Assembly: GCA_037976565.1 (NCBI GenBank)
Contig: CP137672.1
Span: 18,190,335 to 18,254,334, forward strand
Direction of reading: 5' to 3'
Length of the DNA stretch: 64,000 nucleotides
From: Mesocentrotus franciscanus
Taxonomy: Eukaryota; Echinodermata; Echinoidea; Camarodonta; Strongylocentrotidae
Part shown: positions 1 through 11,478 of the stretch, one piece after another
Layout of the letters: every line of letters starts with the position of its first letter
Position numbering within the stretch: position 1 is the stretch's first letter
The notes under the pieces: generated by a model
Database searches by the model: none
Seen by the model: the letters and a program-made list of their open reading frames with translations, nothing else
What the model was told of the DNA's origin: nothing
Program-made: the position numbers and the translations under genes

Positions 1-927
1 TACGTCGTATGTGACGCATTCTTCATTATTATTATTATTATTTGGCATTTCAAACATACAATAGAAGGTGCAATAGAATGGCAACATAGGATATAAAGTA
101 TGAAAGAATAAAATTGGCTTCCCCTGCTGCACCTCCCGAAGTTGCTGGAAGAAGAAAAAAGGAATGTGAAATTCCTATAACCCGTAAGTCTTTTCTTCCG
201 ACTCCAGGAAATGTAGCATGGGATGCCTACAATATTATACATAATCAGATCAAAAACAGACAAAAAACAACAACTTATTGATGACAATGCATAACAACTT
301 AGGCTCGATAAATTGCAATATTTTATCTCGGATGTCACTGGCATGTCTGTCTAATGCCTAGGTCACAGATAAACCGGGCCCCGTACGATTTTCCCTACCC
401 GGCGGCTTGCCGTGGATTTTAGAGACCGTACGGGACCCTTCCGATTTTCATTTTTACGGCATGTGCGGTCACATATTCTGCGGCACCCGAGAGGTGCCCG
501 GTGAAAATTGGTCGAGTGAAAATGCAAGGTGCCCTTAAAGGTGCCGGCCGAGTGCCGGTTGGGTGCCGGTCGGGTGCCGTCCGGTCATCTTACGGGCTCC
601 GTCTGATGAACAGATGCACCCGATGGCTGAAATAATGCAGGCCTATACCATAAACATTTTTTCTAATATTATATTTATATATATGTTTATTTCATGAAGG
701 ACCATAGAAGAAAGTTTTGAATGAAACAAAACTCTGTTCCAGGATTAACTTTTTACATCAGTTTATTAATGTCAACTACTTGGTGTATAATAAGAAGGAA
801 AATGGAGCTAGAAACCAAGAAAATGTGGCATTCTCCGTCAGAGAAAAAAGAAGAGGATTCAGTGAATCCGTAGAAAGTATGTTCAACTAACAGCTCGACC
901 CTCAAAACAAATTTTGCATGATTATAT
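1..927. other. Intergenic; GC-rich GGTGCCGG-type patch, no gene seen
   Basis: AT-rich non-coding sequence with an ATT microsatellite at about 30-43. At 360-610 the base composition changes sharply to GC-rich, with repeated GGTGCCGG, GGTGCCC and inverted CCCGTACG/CGTACGGG words, probably part of a transposable element. No exon-like frame with splice sites was found, including any match to the missing C-terminal exon of the GST to the right. Confidence 0.5.
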
Positions 928-2865
928 CAGGGAGGTGAAAGAAAGGAGTGGCATCAAGCCGCTTTCCTTGACCCCATGCTCCAAGCCGCCGAAAAACTGT
1001 TGACCAGGTAGAGAGATAAAAGAGCGCATGAAATGTCAGGATTTATTATTCCTACATCCCAGCAACTGTCCGCTGTCCCTTTCGATGATCAATTGTTGAA
1101 TGTGTAATAGGTAGAACAAGCGAACACAAACTTGTGTAATTTCATCCTTTTTTCCAACGGCAAAAATACAAAAACCACGCGAAAACACGCATAAAGCCCC
1201 CATCACACCAAACTAGTTCTTACTACGTTCTGGAACCGTCCTAGAAAATCGTAAAACGCGTTGTGGTCGGGGCAGAATGTGTAAATAATGTCTATAATAC
1301 GATCCTAGTTCGTGCATAAACAGTCCTCAATACGTCCTTCTCGTCTGTACCCTGTCCACAGTCAGTTCATATCAAGTTCAGATCGTGTAAATTTGCCATT
1401 TCCAGGCAGTCCAAGCCAGTTCGTAGTCAGTTTAAACCCATTATTAACTAGTTCTAGCTCGTTCCTAATAGGTCCAAACCCATTCTAACTAGTTCGCCAC
1501 TTGTTCTAACTAGTTTTTAACCCGACCATTCCGTTCAGAGACAGTTCAACTCGTCCTCGTCTCGTTCTTAGTGCGTTTGAACGCGCTCCTAGAGCGTGTG
1601 CAATCACGTCCTGGCTCGGGAGCTATAAAGACCCAGCGCGTTCTCGCCATTCATCATTCCCGTTCAACTTTAACGACTTTAACGCTTCAAGCTTTGCAGA
1701 TCAAGACATTCAAGTGAAGCCCCCATCACACCAAACTAGTTCTCACTACGTTCTGAAAAATGTTGCCAAACGGGCTCAAACTGTGTGCGAACGAAGTGAA
1801 CGTAGTAGCAACTGTTAACGATTTGTTTAAGAACTTCATGGACGGGTTCAGACTGGCTTGGACGGGAAGGGTGCTCTAGAACTTTGAGCCTGTTCAAAAT
1901 GTTCCCCGTCCTGTAATTAGACGGAGTGACAACGGACTTAAAACGAGATGGACGTACTACATGTACGAATGTAATTGCCGTACTATGAACGGAATTGACG
2001 TACTTCGATCCTACTAGGAACATGTTACAACGGGATGTGGTCGAGCATCAATTAGCAAGAACGCGTTAGGTTTGTTTAGCCCTCGAACCAGGACGGGATT
2101 GCACGCGCACGATAGGAGCGCGTTCGAACGCACTAAGAACGAGATTAGGACAAGTTGAACTGTCTCTGAACAGGGTGGTTGCGTTATAAACTAGTTAAAA
2201 CAAGTTGCGAACTAGTAAGAATTGTTTGGACTGCTTGGAAATGTAAAATTTACCCGATCTGAACTTGATATGAACTGACTGTGGACGGGTACAGACGAGA
2301 TGGACGTTTTGTGGACTGTTAATGAACGAACTAGGATCGTAATATAGACATTAGTCCAGTCCTAGCCCGTCCATGAATTCCATAAAGAGATCGTAAACAG
2401 TTGCTATTACGTTCAGCTCCGTTCGCACACAGTTTGAGCCCGTTTGGCAACATTTTCGAGAACGTAGTGAGAACTACTTTGGTGTGATGGGGGCTTAAGC
2501 AAACTTAAAGTTATCCAAGATTGTAAATCATGGATTAAATAACGGAACATTAAAACATGCACAAATTAGCGCATTATCCTCAAATATTGAGTTTTTGTCA
2601 GGATCTAATTTTTCTTTTACCCACTCTGGCACACAAATTATAGGAAGGGCGGAGTACTAAATTTGAAAAAATTGTTTGATGCACTATTCCTAATACAATC
2701 CCCATAATATAATTTACTCCAAAATTCCCCGCAGTGGAAGAGCGGCTCGGAGCATGATACTTAAAAGCCAAGTGAAATGTTAAACATCCCATTGTTACGC
2801 TTTAGAACTCACGAATGCGTTTGAATAACTTACAAGAGTGTCCACTCCTTTCTTTCACCTCCCTG
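928..2865. mobile_element. DNA element with 24-bp terminal inverted repeats
   Basis: The 24 bases from 928 (CAGGGAGGTGAAAGAAAGGA...) recur perfectly inverted at 2842-2865. CAG...CTG ends are common in hAT-type elements, but the flanking 8-mers (gattatat and attctata) are only similar, so a target duplication is not proven. No transposase frame is visible; the inside is mostly occupied by the element at 1194-2496. A MITE or deletion derivative is the best reading. Confidence 0.55.
1194..2496. mobile_element. Foldback element with AAGCCCCCATCACACC ends, with a second nested end at 1717
   Basis: AAGCCCCCATCACACCAAA at 1194 is repeated directly at 1717 and occurs inverted at the right end (to 2496). 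The arms are long: 1717-1850 pairs with about 2370-2496, and 1270-1400 pairs with about 2230-2360 (e.g. CAGTTCATATCAAGTTCAGA against its complement). The body is built of degenerate short words such as CTAGTTC and CGTCC. The two left ends suggest insertion of one copy into another, or duplication of one arm. Confidence 0.7.
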
Positions 2866-3049
2866 ATTCTATATAACTGAGTAAATAATATATTGACGAG
2901 ATGACGCTGGGGGAAAAGATGATTATAACAAAACTATTGGATAAAAATATCAAACTCTTATCTATTAATCCGCATTCATTTTAGTTATGATTTCTTCGTT
3001 TATATTCTACATAGAGTTAATAAAATAACATCATTTCATTTGTCCTTAC

Positions 3050-5505
3050 CTCGGAAACAGCGAGCACGTCAGCGACAGATATATCATCTCCAGCCAACCA
3101 ATCACTATCCTGCAAGAAAGCAGTCTCTAGCTTGTCTAGTTGTTTGGTTAGGTTTTCTTCGTCTCTCTTCAACCTTTCCTCCGATGCATGCTGCTTTCCT
3201 CCGGAATGCAACGGAATGAGGACCTAGAAGGAGACAAATGACTTGGTTATATCGCCTCAGGTGAGAGTCAGGAGGCCCGTTAACTTTACGCAATCGCCCC
3301 AAAAGGAAAGGTCATCATCACAAATTTCCCTCACCCGAAGATTCTAGGTATTTCTTCGTGGGACGTCCGATTCGCTGTGCGGGAGACACGTACACCCTAT
3401 TAATGGTAGGGACTTTTAGATTTGCACGACGAGAACGTGGACTGCGACGTGTGACATCATTTTAAGGCAATGTGACGTCCTTTTAAGGCATTGGCAGTGC
3501 CCGGCAGTGCCTTAATAGGACGTAACATTGCCTTAAAAGGATGTCACACGTCGCAGTCCACGTTCTCGTCGTGCAAATCTAAAAGTCCCTATTATATCCA
3601 CTAAGTCCACTGTCAGCTTATTATGACACAATGCACATGGCAAATGCCAACTTTATCACTTTAAAGAGCTACACGTGTTCGACTCGTGTAAATTAAGGCA
3701 TTTACTGCGGAGCAATATCCAGAAAGCATTTGTTATATATGAGATCAGGACAGTATCACATAATGTTACTATCTCACCTCACTGAAGAATATTCCAGCGC
3801 ATCCTCCTCGGGTTCCTGTATGGTGAAAGGCCATGTATTCATCAACCCTGGCTCTTTTCTTCAGGTCCTTTGGGTACCAGTGGTCTGGGACCAGGTCTGA
3901 ATACTTCGTTGCCAAGTACCGAATAATGGCCTCGCTGTTTTATCCGGAAAAAAAACATTTTAAATTTAATTGTAATACAACTCTGTTTAAAGTTCCGTTT
4001 CTTTCTTAGCACTACATATTACTCATGTGAATAACATTAACATTTTAGTAATGTTCTAATAAATCTATTAAATATCCTTTTTCATCGCATGTTCAGTTAT
4101 AAATAAAATGGACGAAGCGATGCAAATATACGAAGCACGAATTGTAAGGTTAGAAAAATAATAGTTTAACCCAGATTTCTCGCTATGATATATTTTGTTA
4201 TTCTATTTACCCTTATGGAAACTATTGATTTTTAATTTCATTTATACTAAATATGATGCAGAATTTCTTTGAAAAGCCTCAACGCCTACTCCCTTTTAAA
4301 ATGACGATGAATCTGATCAGAATGAATTTCCAATATTGATACGTTTTCTTCCTAGTACGTATGCTATTGAATATCATTTGTAAATTCTTAGTCATTACCT
4401 AATTTAAGTTTATTTACACCTGATAATCCGTATCCGGACATCTACCCCCTGGACATCCACCCCGGATAAACACCCCTAGGATAACCACCCTCTAGGACAA
4501 CTACTCTCTAGGAAACTACCCCCTGGGGCAACCGCCCTTTAGGACAACTACCCCCGTAGGCCAACTTATCCCGGACAACTACCCCCAGAAAAAACTACCC
4601 CTAGGACAACCATCATCCAAGACAACAACCACCGGACAACTACCCCCAGAAAACTACCCCTAAGACAACCATCATCCAAGACAACTACCCCCGGACAAGT
4701 AACCCCAGACAATTACCCGTAGGACAACTAACCCGGGAAACTACCCCCTGGACAACTACCCCCAGACAAGTACCCTAGGATAGTTGTCCGGGGGTAGTTG
4801 TCCTAGAGGATGGTTGTCGTAGGGGGTAGTTGTCCGGGGGTACTTGTCCTAGGGGTTAGTTGTCTGGGGGTAGTTGTCCGGTGGTGGTTGTCCTGGAGGG
4901 TGGTTGTCCTAGAGGGTGGTTATCCTAGGGGCGGTTATCCGGGGATGGTTGTCCAGGGGGTAGGTGTCCTAGAACCCTGAAATCAATTACCAGACATAAT
5001 ACCTGAAAGGGTGTACATGATTTCTAGAGATTGAGAAAGAGAAGTAAAGCAGCTTACGTTTCCCCCATGCTGAAATCCGCATCTTGAATAGCAGGTACTG
5101 TCCGCAGAGGAGTCACTTTTCCGAACTCGGGTTTCCTGTGATCACCTAGGAACATGGCAAAATAACCAAATTAGCAATAGTAGTAGGAGTAGTGCATAAG
5201 TAGAAGTAGTAATAGTAATGGTTGTAGTAGTATTTGTAGTAGTAGTAGTAGTAGTAGTAGTAGTATTGGAAGAAGTAGCAGCAGCAGTAGTGGATTTAGT
5301 AGTAGTAGTGGTAGTAGTAGTAGTAGTAGAAGAAGTAGTAATAGTAGCAGTAGTAGTGGTTGGAGTAGCAGTAGTAGTGGTGGTAGTAGTAGTAGTGGTT
5401 CTAGCAGATATAGTAGTAGGAGTGGTAGTAGTATTAGTAGAAGTGGAAGATAAGGCATGAGCAGCAGTAGTAGTAGTAGTAGTAGTAGAAGAAAAGGCAG
5501 CAGCA

Positions 5506-5537
<32 letters not shown>

Positions 5538-6907
5538 GGAAGTACTGGTACTACTAGTAGTAGTGGTAGTACTGGTACTACTAGTAGTAGTAGCAGTAGT
5601 AGTGGTAGTAGAAGAAGAAGTAATTATAGTAGTAGTAGTAGTAGTAGAAGAGGAAGTAGTAGTAGTAATAGTAGCAGTAGTAGTGGTGGTGGTGGTAGTA
5701 GCAGCAGTTATAGTAGTGGTTGAGGCAGTAGTGTTGTTAGTAGCAGTAGTACTAGTAGTAGTGGCAGTAGTAGTAATGGTGGTAGCAGTAGTAGTAATAT
5801 TAATAGTAGTAGAGGAAGAGACAACATTACTAGTAGAAGTAGTAGTGGAATTAGAGGTACTACTAGTAGTTGTAGAAGTGGTAGTAGAACTAGGAGTAGT
5901 AGTGTTAATGTGTTAGAAGTAGTAGTAGTCGTAGTGGAAGCAGGGGTACTAGTAGTGGTTGAAGCAGTAGTAGTAGTAGTAGTAGTAGTAGTAGAAGTAG
6001 TATTGGTAGTAGCTGTATTATTATTATTGGTAGTAGAGAGTAGTAGTGGTAAAAGTAGTAGTAGTGCGAGAGGTAGTAGCAGGAGTAGCAGTGTTGTAGC
6101 AGTATAATTAGTAGTAGAAGAAGTAGTAGTAATAGTAGCAGTAGTAGTGGTGGTAGTAGTATTAGTAGTAGTAGTAGTAGTAGTAGTAAGTTGCAGGTAG
6201 CAGCAATTAGTAGTAGAGTGAAGCACTGATAACCAACTGGTGGTAGTGGTATAAGTAGTAGTAGCAGCATCAGCAGCAGCACCAGTAGTAGTAGTAGTAG
6301 TAGGAGTAGTAGTAGTAGTAGAAGACGAAGTAGTAATAGTAGTAGTAGTAGTAGTAGTAGTAGTAATAGTAGTAGTAGAAGAAGTAGTAGTAGTGATAAT
6401 AGCAGTAGTGGTGGTGGTAGTAGTAGCAGTTGTGGTAGTGGTTGAGGCAGTAGTGTTGTTAGTAGTGTTAGTAGTGGTAGTAGTGGTAGTAGTATTGGAA
6501 GAAGTAGCAGCAGCAGTAGTGGAACTACTAGTAGTAGTGGTGGTAGTAGTATTAGTAATAGTAGTGGTAGTAGTAGTAGTAGTAGTAGTAGCAATAGTAG
6601 TAGCAGTAGGAGTAATAGAAGTAATAGTAGTTAAAGTAGTGTTATTAGTGGTGGTAGTAGAAGAGGTGTAAGATCTAACAGTAGTAGTGTTAGTAGTAGT
6701 AGTAGTAATAGTAGTAGTAGTGGAAGCAGTGGTACTAGTAGTGGTTGTAGCAGTAGTAGTAGTAGTAGTTTTGGTAGTAGCTGTATTAGTAGTAGTAGAA
6801 TTAGTAGTAGAAGTGAAAGTACTGATACTACTAGTGGTAGTGGTATATAAAGTAGTAGCAGCATCAGCAGCAGCACCAGTAGTAGTAGTAGTAGTAGTAG
6901 TAGAAGA

Positions 6908-6939
<32 letters not shown>

Positions 6940-7300
6940 AATAAATAGTAGTAGTAGTGGTGGTGGTGGTGGTAGTACTAGCAGTTGTGGTAGTGGTTGA
7001 GGCAGTAGTGTTGTTAGTAGTGTTAGTAGTAGTAGTAGTGGTAGTAGTATTGGAAGAAGTAGCAGCAGCAGTAGTGGAACTACTAGTAGTAGTGGTAGTA
7101 GTAGTAGAATAGGTAGTAGTAATAGTAGCAGTAGTAGTGGTGGTAGTAGCAGTAGTAGTGGTAGTAGTAGTGGTAGTATAGTAGTGGTGGTGGTAGCAGT
7201 AGCAGTTGTAGTAGTGGTGGTAGCAGTATTAGTAGTGGTTCTAGCAGATATATTAGTAGGAGTGGTAGTAGTATTAGTAAAAGTGGAAGAAAAGGCAGGA

Positions 7301-7336
<36 letters not shown>

Positions 7337-10153
7337 AAGAAAAGGCAGCAGCAATAGCAGTAGTAGTAGTAGTAGTAGTAGTGAAAGTACTGGTACTACT
7401 AGTAGTAGTGGTAGTAGTGGTAGTAGCAGAATAAGTAGTAATAGAAATGGTGGAGTAGTAGCAGTAGTAGTAGTATAAGTAGAAGTAGCATCAGCAGCAG
7501 CAGCAGCAGTAGTAGTAGTGGTAGTAGGGGCAGTAGTAGTAATGGTGGTAGCAGTAGTAGTAATATTAATAGTAGTAAAGAGACAACATTAGTAGTAGAA
7601 GTAGTAGTGGAATTAGAGGTACTACTAGTAGTTGTAGAAGCGGTAGTAGAACTAGGAGTAGTAGTGTTAGTGTTAGTAGTAGAAGTAGTCGTAGTAGAAG
7701 CAGGGGTACTAGTAGTGGTTGTAGCAGTAGTAGTAGTAGTAGTAGTAGTATTGGTAGTAGAAGTATTATTATTATTAGTAGTAGTAGAAGTAGTAGTGGA
7801 ATTAGAGGTACTACTAGTAGTTGTAGAAGCGGTAGTTGAACTAGGAGTAGTAGTGTTAGTGTTAGTAGTAGAAGTAGTCGTAGTAGAAGCAGGGGTACTA
7901 GTAGTGGTTGTAGCAGTAGTAGTAGTAGTAGTAGAAGTAGTATTGGTAGTAGAAGTATTATTATTATTAGTAGTAGAAGTAGTAGTGGTAAAAGTAGTAG
8001 TAGTGCAAGAGGTAGTAGCAGGAGTAGCAGTATTGTAGCAGTTTAATTAGTAGTAGTAGAAGTAGTGGTAGTAGTATTAGTAATAGTAGTGGTAGTAGTA
8101 GTAGTAGTAGCAATAGTAGTAGCAGTAGGAGTAATAGAAGTAATAGTAGTTGAAGTAGTGTTATTAGTAGTGGTAGTAGAAGAGGTGTAAGATCTAACAG
8201 TAGTAGTGTTAGTAGTAGTAGTAGTAGTAATAGTAGTAGTAGTGGAAGCAGTGGTACTAGTAGTGGTTGTAGCAGTAGTAGTAGTAGTTTTGGTAGTAGC
8301 TGTATTAGTAGTAGTAGAAGTAGTAGAAGTAGTAGCAGTGGAAGTAGTAGTACTAGGATTAGTAGTGTTGTAGCAGTACAAGTAGTAGTAGAAGTAGTAG
8401 TAGTAGGTTGTTGTAGTATTACTAGTAGTAGTGGAAGTAGTAATAGTAGTAGCAGTAGTATTGTAAGTAGTGGTAGTGGTGGTTGTATAGTAGTAGTAGT
8501 GGAAAAAGGAGGAGTAGGAGTATCAGTGTTGTAGCAGTAGAAGTGGTACAAGTAGTAGTGGTTAATGCAGTGGTAGTAGAAGTAGTATTGGTATTAGTAT
8601 TAGTAGAAGTGGAAGTAGCAGTAGGTGTAGTAGCAGTACTAGTAGTGGTGGTGGCAGTATTAGTAGTTTTAGTTGTGATAGTAGTAGTTCTAGTGGTGGT
8701 AGTGGTGGTAATATAGTAGTAGCGCTAGTAGTAGAAGTAGTAGTAGTGGAAGAAGTGGCACTAAAAGTAGTAGTGGTAGTAAAACTAGTACTAGTGATGG
8801 TAGTAGTAGTATATCAGTAATAGTTGTATCAGTACAGTGTAGTTACGTTTATAAAGAAATATCTTGAGGGAGACTATAACCTCAGTCAATTGATTTTATT
8901 GCCAATTTCAATTACTTTTTACCCTCATATTTCACAAACATGGCCACGCGCCGGTTAGTATATTTATAGTACAAAATAAATCGATATTTTGGGGCCCCGT
9001 CAGTAATTATCTTACTTTTTTTTTATCTTCATCGATCTAATTATTAGGTATGGTGGGCCAGGTAACAAACGCTAGGTTCATGTACTTTGATGATACTGAA
9101 AAGTGTTGTGGTATAGTGGTTTATTCACTTTACCCTCATTCCAAGGAATGACGGTTTGAATCCCAGCCCGGAAATAACGTCCTTTTTCAAAGACGTTAAT
9201 CCACATTTGCCACTCTTCACATATATGTAAAAGGGTACCTTTACTACCTGGCAATTGCTGGGGTAATTATAAGTGCATGACCCTCAGAAGGAACAGCGTT
9301 GATGCAGATGAGGCCTCCCTGGGTAAACAAAATTATTATTATTATAATTAGAAGTAGTAGAAGTAGCAGTAGAAGTAGAAGTAGTAGCAGTAGTAGTAGT
9401 AGTGGAAGAAGTGGTACTAAAAGTAGTAGTGGTAGTAAAACTAGTACTAGTGATGGTAGTAGTAGTATTTCAGTAATAGTTGTAACAGTAGTAGTAGTGT
9501 TAGTAGTAGCAGTAGTAGTAGTATTAGTAGTAGTATATTAGTAATAGTTGTAGCAGTAGCAATAGTAGTAGCAGTAGTAGTAGTGGTTGTAGCAGTAGTA
9601 GTAGTATTTGTAGACGTATCAGTAGTTGTAGTAGTAGTAGTAGTAGTAGTAGTGATCTTGATAGAAGCAGGAGTAGTATAATACGTAGTAGTAGTAGTAG
9701 TAGTAGTAGTAGTAATAGTGGCAATAGAACAAGAAATAGTATTGGTAGTAGCTGTATTAGTAGTAGTAGTAGTAGTAGTACATGTGTAGTAGTGATTGTG
9801 GTATTAGTAGTAGTAGTGGTGGTAGTGGTGGTAATACAGTAGTAGTGCTAGTAGTAGAGGTAGTAGTAGTGGAAGAAGTGGTACTAAAATTAGTAGTGGT
9901 AGTAAAAGAAGTAGTAGTGATGGTAGTAGTAGTAGTAGTATGTCAGCAATAGTTGTAACAGTAGTAGTAGTGGTAGTAGTAGCAGTAGTAGAAGTGGTTG
10001 TAGCAGTAGTATTTGTAGCCGTATCAGTAGTTGTATTAGTAGTAGTAGTGATCTCGGTAGAAGGAGTAGTAGTAGAAGTAGTAGGCCTCGTAGTAGTTGT
10101 GGTGCTAGTAATATAAGAAGTAGTACTTAAATTATTAATATTATTATTATTAT

Positions 10154-10187
<34 letters not shown>

Positions 10188-10277
10188 TGTAGTAGTAGTA
10201 GTAGTAGTAGTGGGAATAGAACAAGAAGTAGTATTGGTAGTAGCTGTATTAGTAGTAGTAGTAGTAGTAGTAGCTGT

Positions 10278-10309
<32 letters not shown>

Positions 10310-10372
10310 TAGTAGCAGTAATAGTAGAAGTATGGGTAATAGAAGAAGTAGTACTAGAAGTAGTAGTAGTAG

Positions 10373-10407
<35 letters not shown>

Positions 10408-11478
10408 TTGCTTCTAGAGGTAGTAGTTATTTGTAATGATTCTCCTAAAACCGAAAGCTGTCTCTCAATAAACATACGTATTTAAATGTATATGTCAACC
10501 CCCGATTTGACCCAAAGTGCCTTTCAAAACTCACTAACTAAAAAGGGGGAAAGAGTCGTTTGATGGCGTCATGAAAGAAGTGTGTGAATTCAGCAAGGAA
10601 ACAAACCAACAAACAAAATGAAGAAGAAACAAAAACGATTAGTTTCGAATCGCCATAACATATCGGCTTCAGCGTTTCCTTCGTTTTATTCGCATTTGAT
10701 CCGAAATACTCGTCATGGTAGTCCAATATTAATCTTAGCCCCCTCCCCGACCCCTTCCCCCAAAAAAAAGGAAAGTGAGATGCAAAAATAAAACGTGAAA
10801 TGGAATTAGGGAAAGGAAACGATGAAATCCTATAGATATACTATATGTGCAAGGGTTATTCCGCATATAATACGCATAGGTAATGGTTAGCATAGCAGAA
10901 TACATGCATTGTTAAACGTTTGTATGCAATATATACTGTTCTCAAGAAAGAAATGATACATAACATTAGGAGCCAGAGCAATATAACACTGAGTTCCCAT
11001 AGGCAATCTTTTTATTCAGATGGTCATATCTCAGCCAATACTTAACCTATTCAATTGGTTTTCGACATTTGGACATTATTTTTGATGCTCTTTCGGAAAA
11101 TGAAGAAAAAATTGAGAAATTCCAAAAATAGATTTTTGATGACGTCACACTTCACCACTCTATATCAATCATCAATTAAAAAAAAAACACATATGTAACA
11201 TGTTTAGAGAATACTTAGTTGAATCATCGTATAACCTGGTTGGGGAGGGAGGGGGCAGACGATGTATAGGTTAAAATCCGTAACTGTAAAATGTTATAAA
11301 ACAACAAAAGTTATCCTCGAGAAATCATGAAATAAACCTGTTACGAGGTTAATTGTTGGCGCTTACCTTTTATGAGGTCAATTATTTCAATTTCGAAAGG
11401 GATCTTGGTGTTTTTCAGGAAGAGGACGAGCGCACGGCAAGGCTGTGAGAGGAAATCGATGTAAACCTTGACAACCAT
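3050..11478 (-). CDS. GSTT1: Glutathione S-transferase theta class, exons 1-4 (3' end not seen)
   Basis: Exons on the minus strand: 11478-11367, 5145-5058, 3934-3778, 3223-3050, all with AG/GT borders and compatible phases (1, 2, 0, 0), giving 177 codons. Exon 1 starts MVVKVYIDFLSQPCRAL, the N-terminal thioredoxin fold with the theta-class SQPCRA motif; the Ser is the expected catalytic residue that activates glutathione. Exon 1 joins exon 2 as DLIKG-DHRKPEFG, and exon 2 has the TVPAIQD cis-Pro loop. Exon 3 gives EAIIRYLATKY and DHWYPKDLKKRARVDEY, typical of theta GSTs. Exon 4 is in the all-helical domain and ends with LAGDDISVADVLAVSE. Family members are about 230-250 residues, so a C-terminal exon of roughly 55-65 codons is missing; I did not find it in 1-3049. 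The role is cytosolic conjugation of glutathione to electrophiles. Intron 1 (about 6.2 kb) holds the AGT arrays. Start chosen as the only Met before the fold. Confidence 0.85.
3408..3590. mobile_element. Foldback MITE in the GST gene
   Basis: AGGGACTTTTAGATTTGCAC at 3408 and its complement ending at 3590 are the tips of a near-perfect palindrome of about 183 bp with arms of about 75-90 bp and a short centre rich in AAGGCA/TGCCTT words. It lies in the intron between exons 3 and 4 of the GST. It has no coding capacity. Confidence 0.8.
4425..4970. repeat. Mirror-image minisatellite (GGACAACTACCCCC / GGGGGTAGTTGTCC)
   Basis: From 4425 to about 4780 the + strand carries some 18 degenerate units of GGACAACTACCCCC with CTAGG spacers. 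At about 4780 the orientation flips, and to 4970 about 10 units read GGGGGTAGTTGTCC. The two arms are inverted repeats of each other, and the strand shows strong C-rich then G-rich skew. It lies in the intron between GST exons 2 and 3. Confidence 0.8.
5171..8840. repeat. Degenerate (AGT)n mega-array with higher-order units
   Basis: Almost every base fits an AGT register with scattered AGC, GGT, AAT and GAA variants. Larger blocks recur, for example GTAGTCGTAGTAGAAGCAGG near 5925, 7688 and 7875, and GTAGCAGCATCAGCAGCAGC near 6262 and 6855, so segments of 100-600 bp have themselves been duplicated. It lies in intron 1 of the GST gene. Open frames across it (poly-Val, -Ser, -Leu, -Thr) are products of the repeat, not genes. 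Confidence 0.9.
8845..9345 (+). mobile_element. Composite tRNA-headed SINE, long version, copy 1
   Basis: About 500 bp found again, inverted, at 30283-30778. At 9107-9164 there is a tRNA-like promoter: TGGTATAGTGGTTTA resembles an A box and GGTTTGAATCCC a B box for RNA polymerase III. A body follows (CCACTCTTCAC, CTGGCAATTGCTGGGGTAAT, GATGAGGCCTCCCTGGGTAA) and an ATT/AGT trinucleotide tail. The 250 bp before the tRNA-like head are shared by both copies and are either an extended 5' part or an older repeat carried along. Confidence 0.75.
9348..10430. repeat. (AGT)n array, right part
   Basis: Continuation of the AGT repeat on the far side of the SINE. The block starting GGAAGAAGTGGCACTAAAAG near 8750 is repeated near 9405 and again near 9870, so the same higher-order unit lies on both sides of the SINE. 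The region has no coding meaning. Confidence 0.88.
10431..11366. other. GST intron 1, unique sequence
   Basis: AT-rich intronic sequence with a CCCC-rich patch at 10740-10765. No exon, RNA gene or clear repeat could be recognised. Confidence 0.5.

Noticed and set aside
945..1010. Possible short exon on the + strand (HQAAFLDPMLQAAEKLLTR then stop)
   Set aside because: The frame is short, has no clear acceptor, and lies at the end of an inverted-repeat element; I cannot link it to a protein family.
5171..10485. Long open frames of poly-Val, Ser, Leu, Thr or Tyr
   Set aside because: They are translations of AGT/ACT trinucleotides in several frames at once; no start context, splice sites or conservation.
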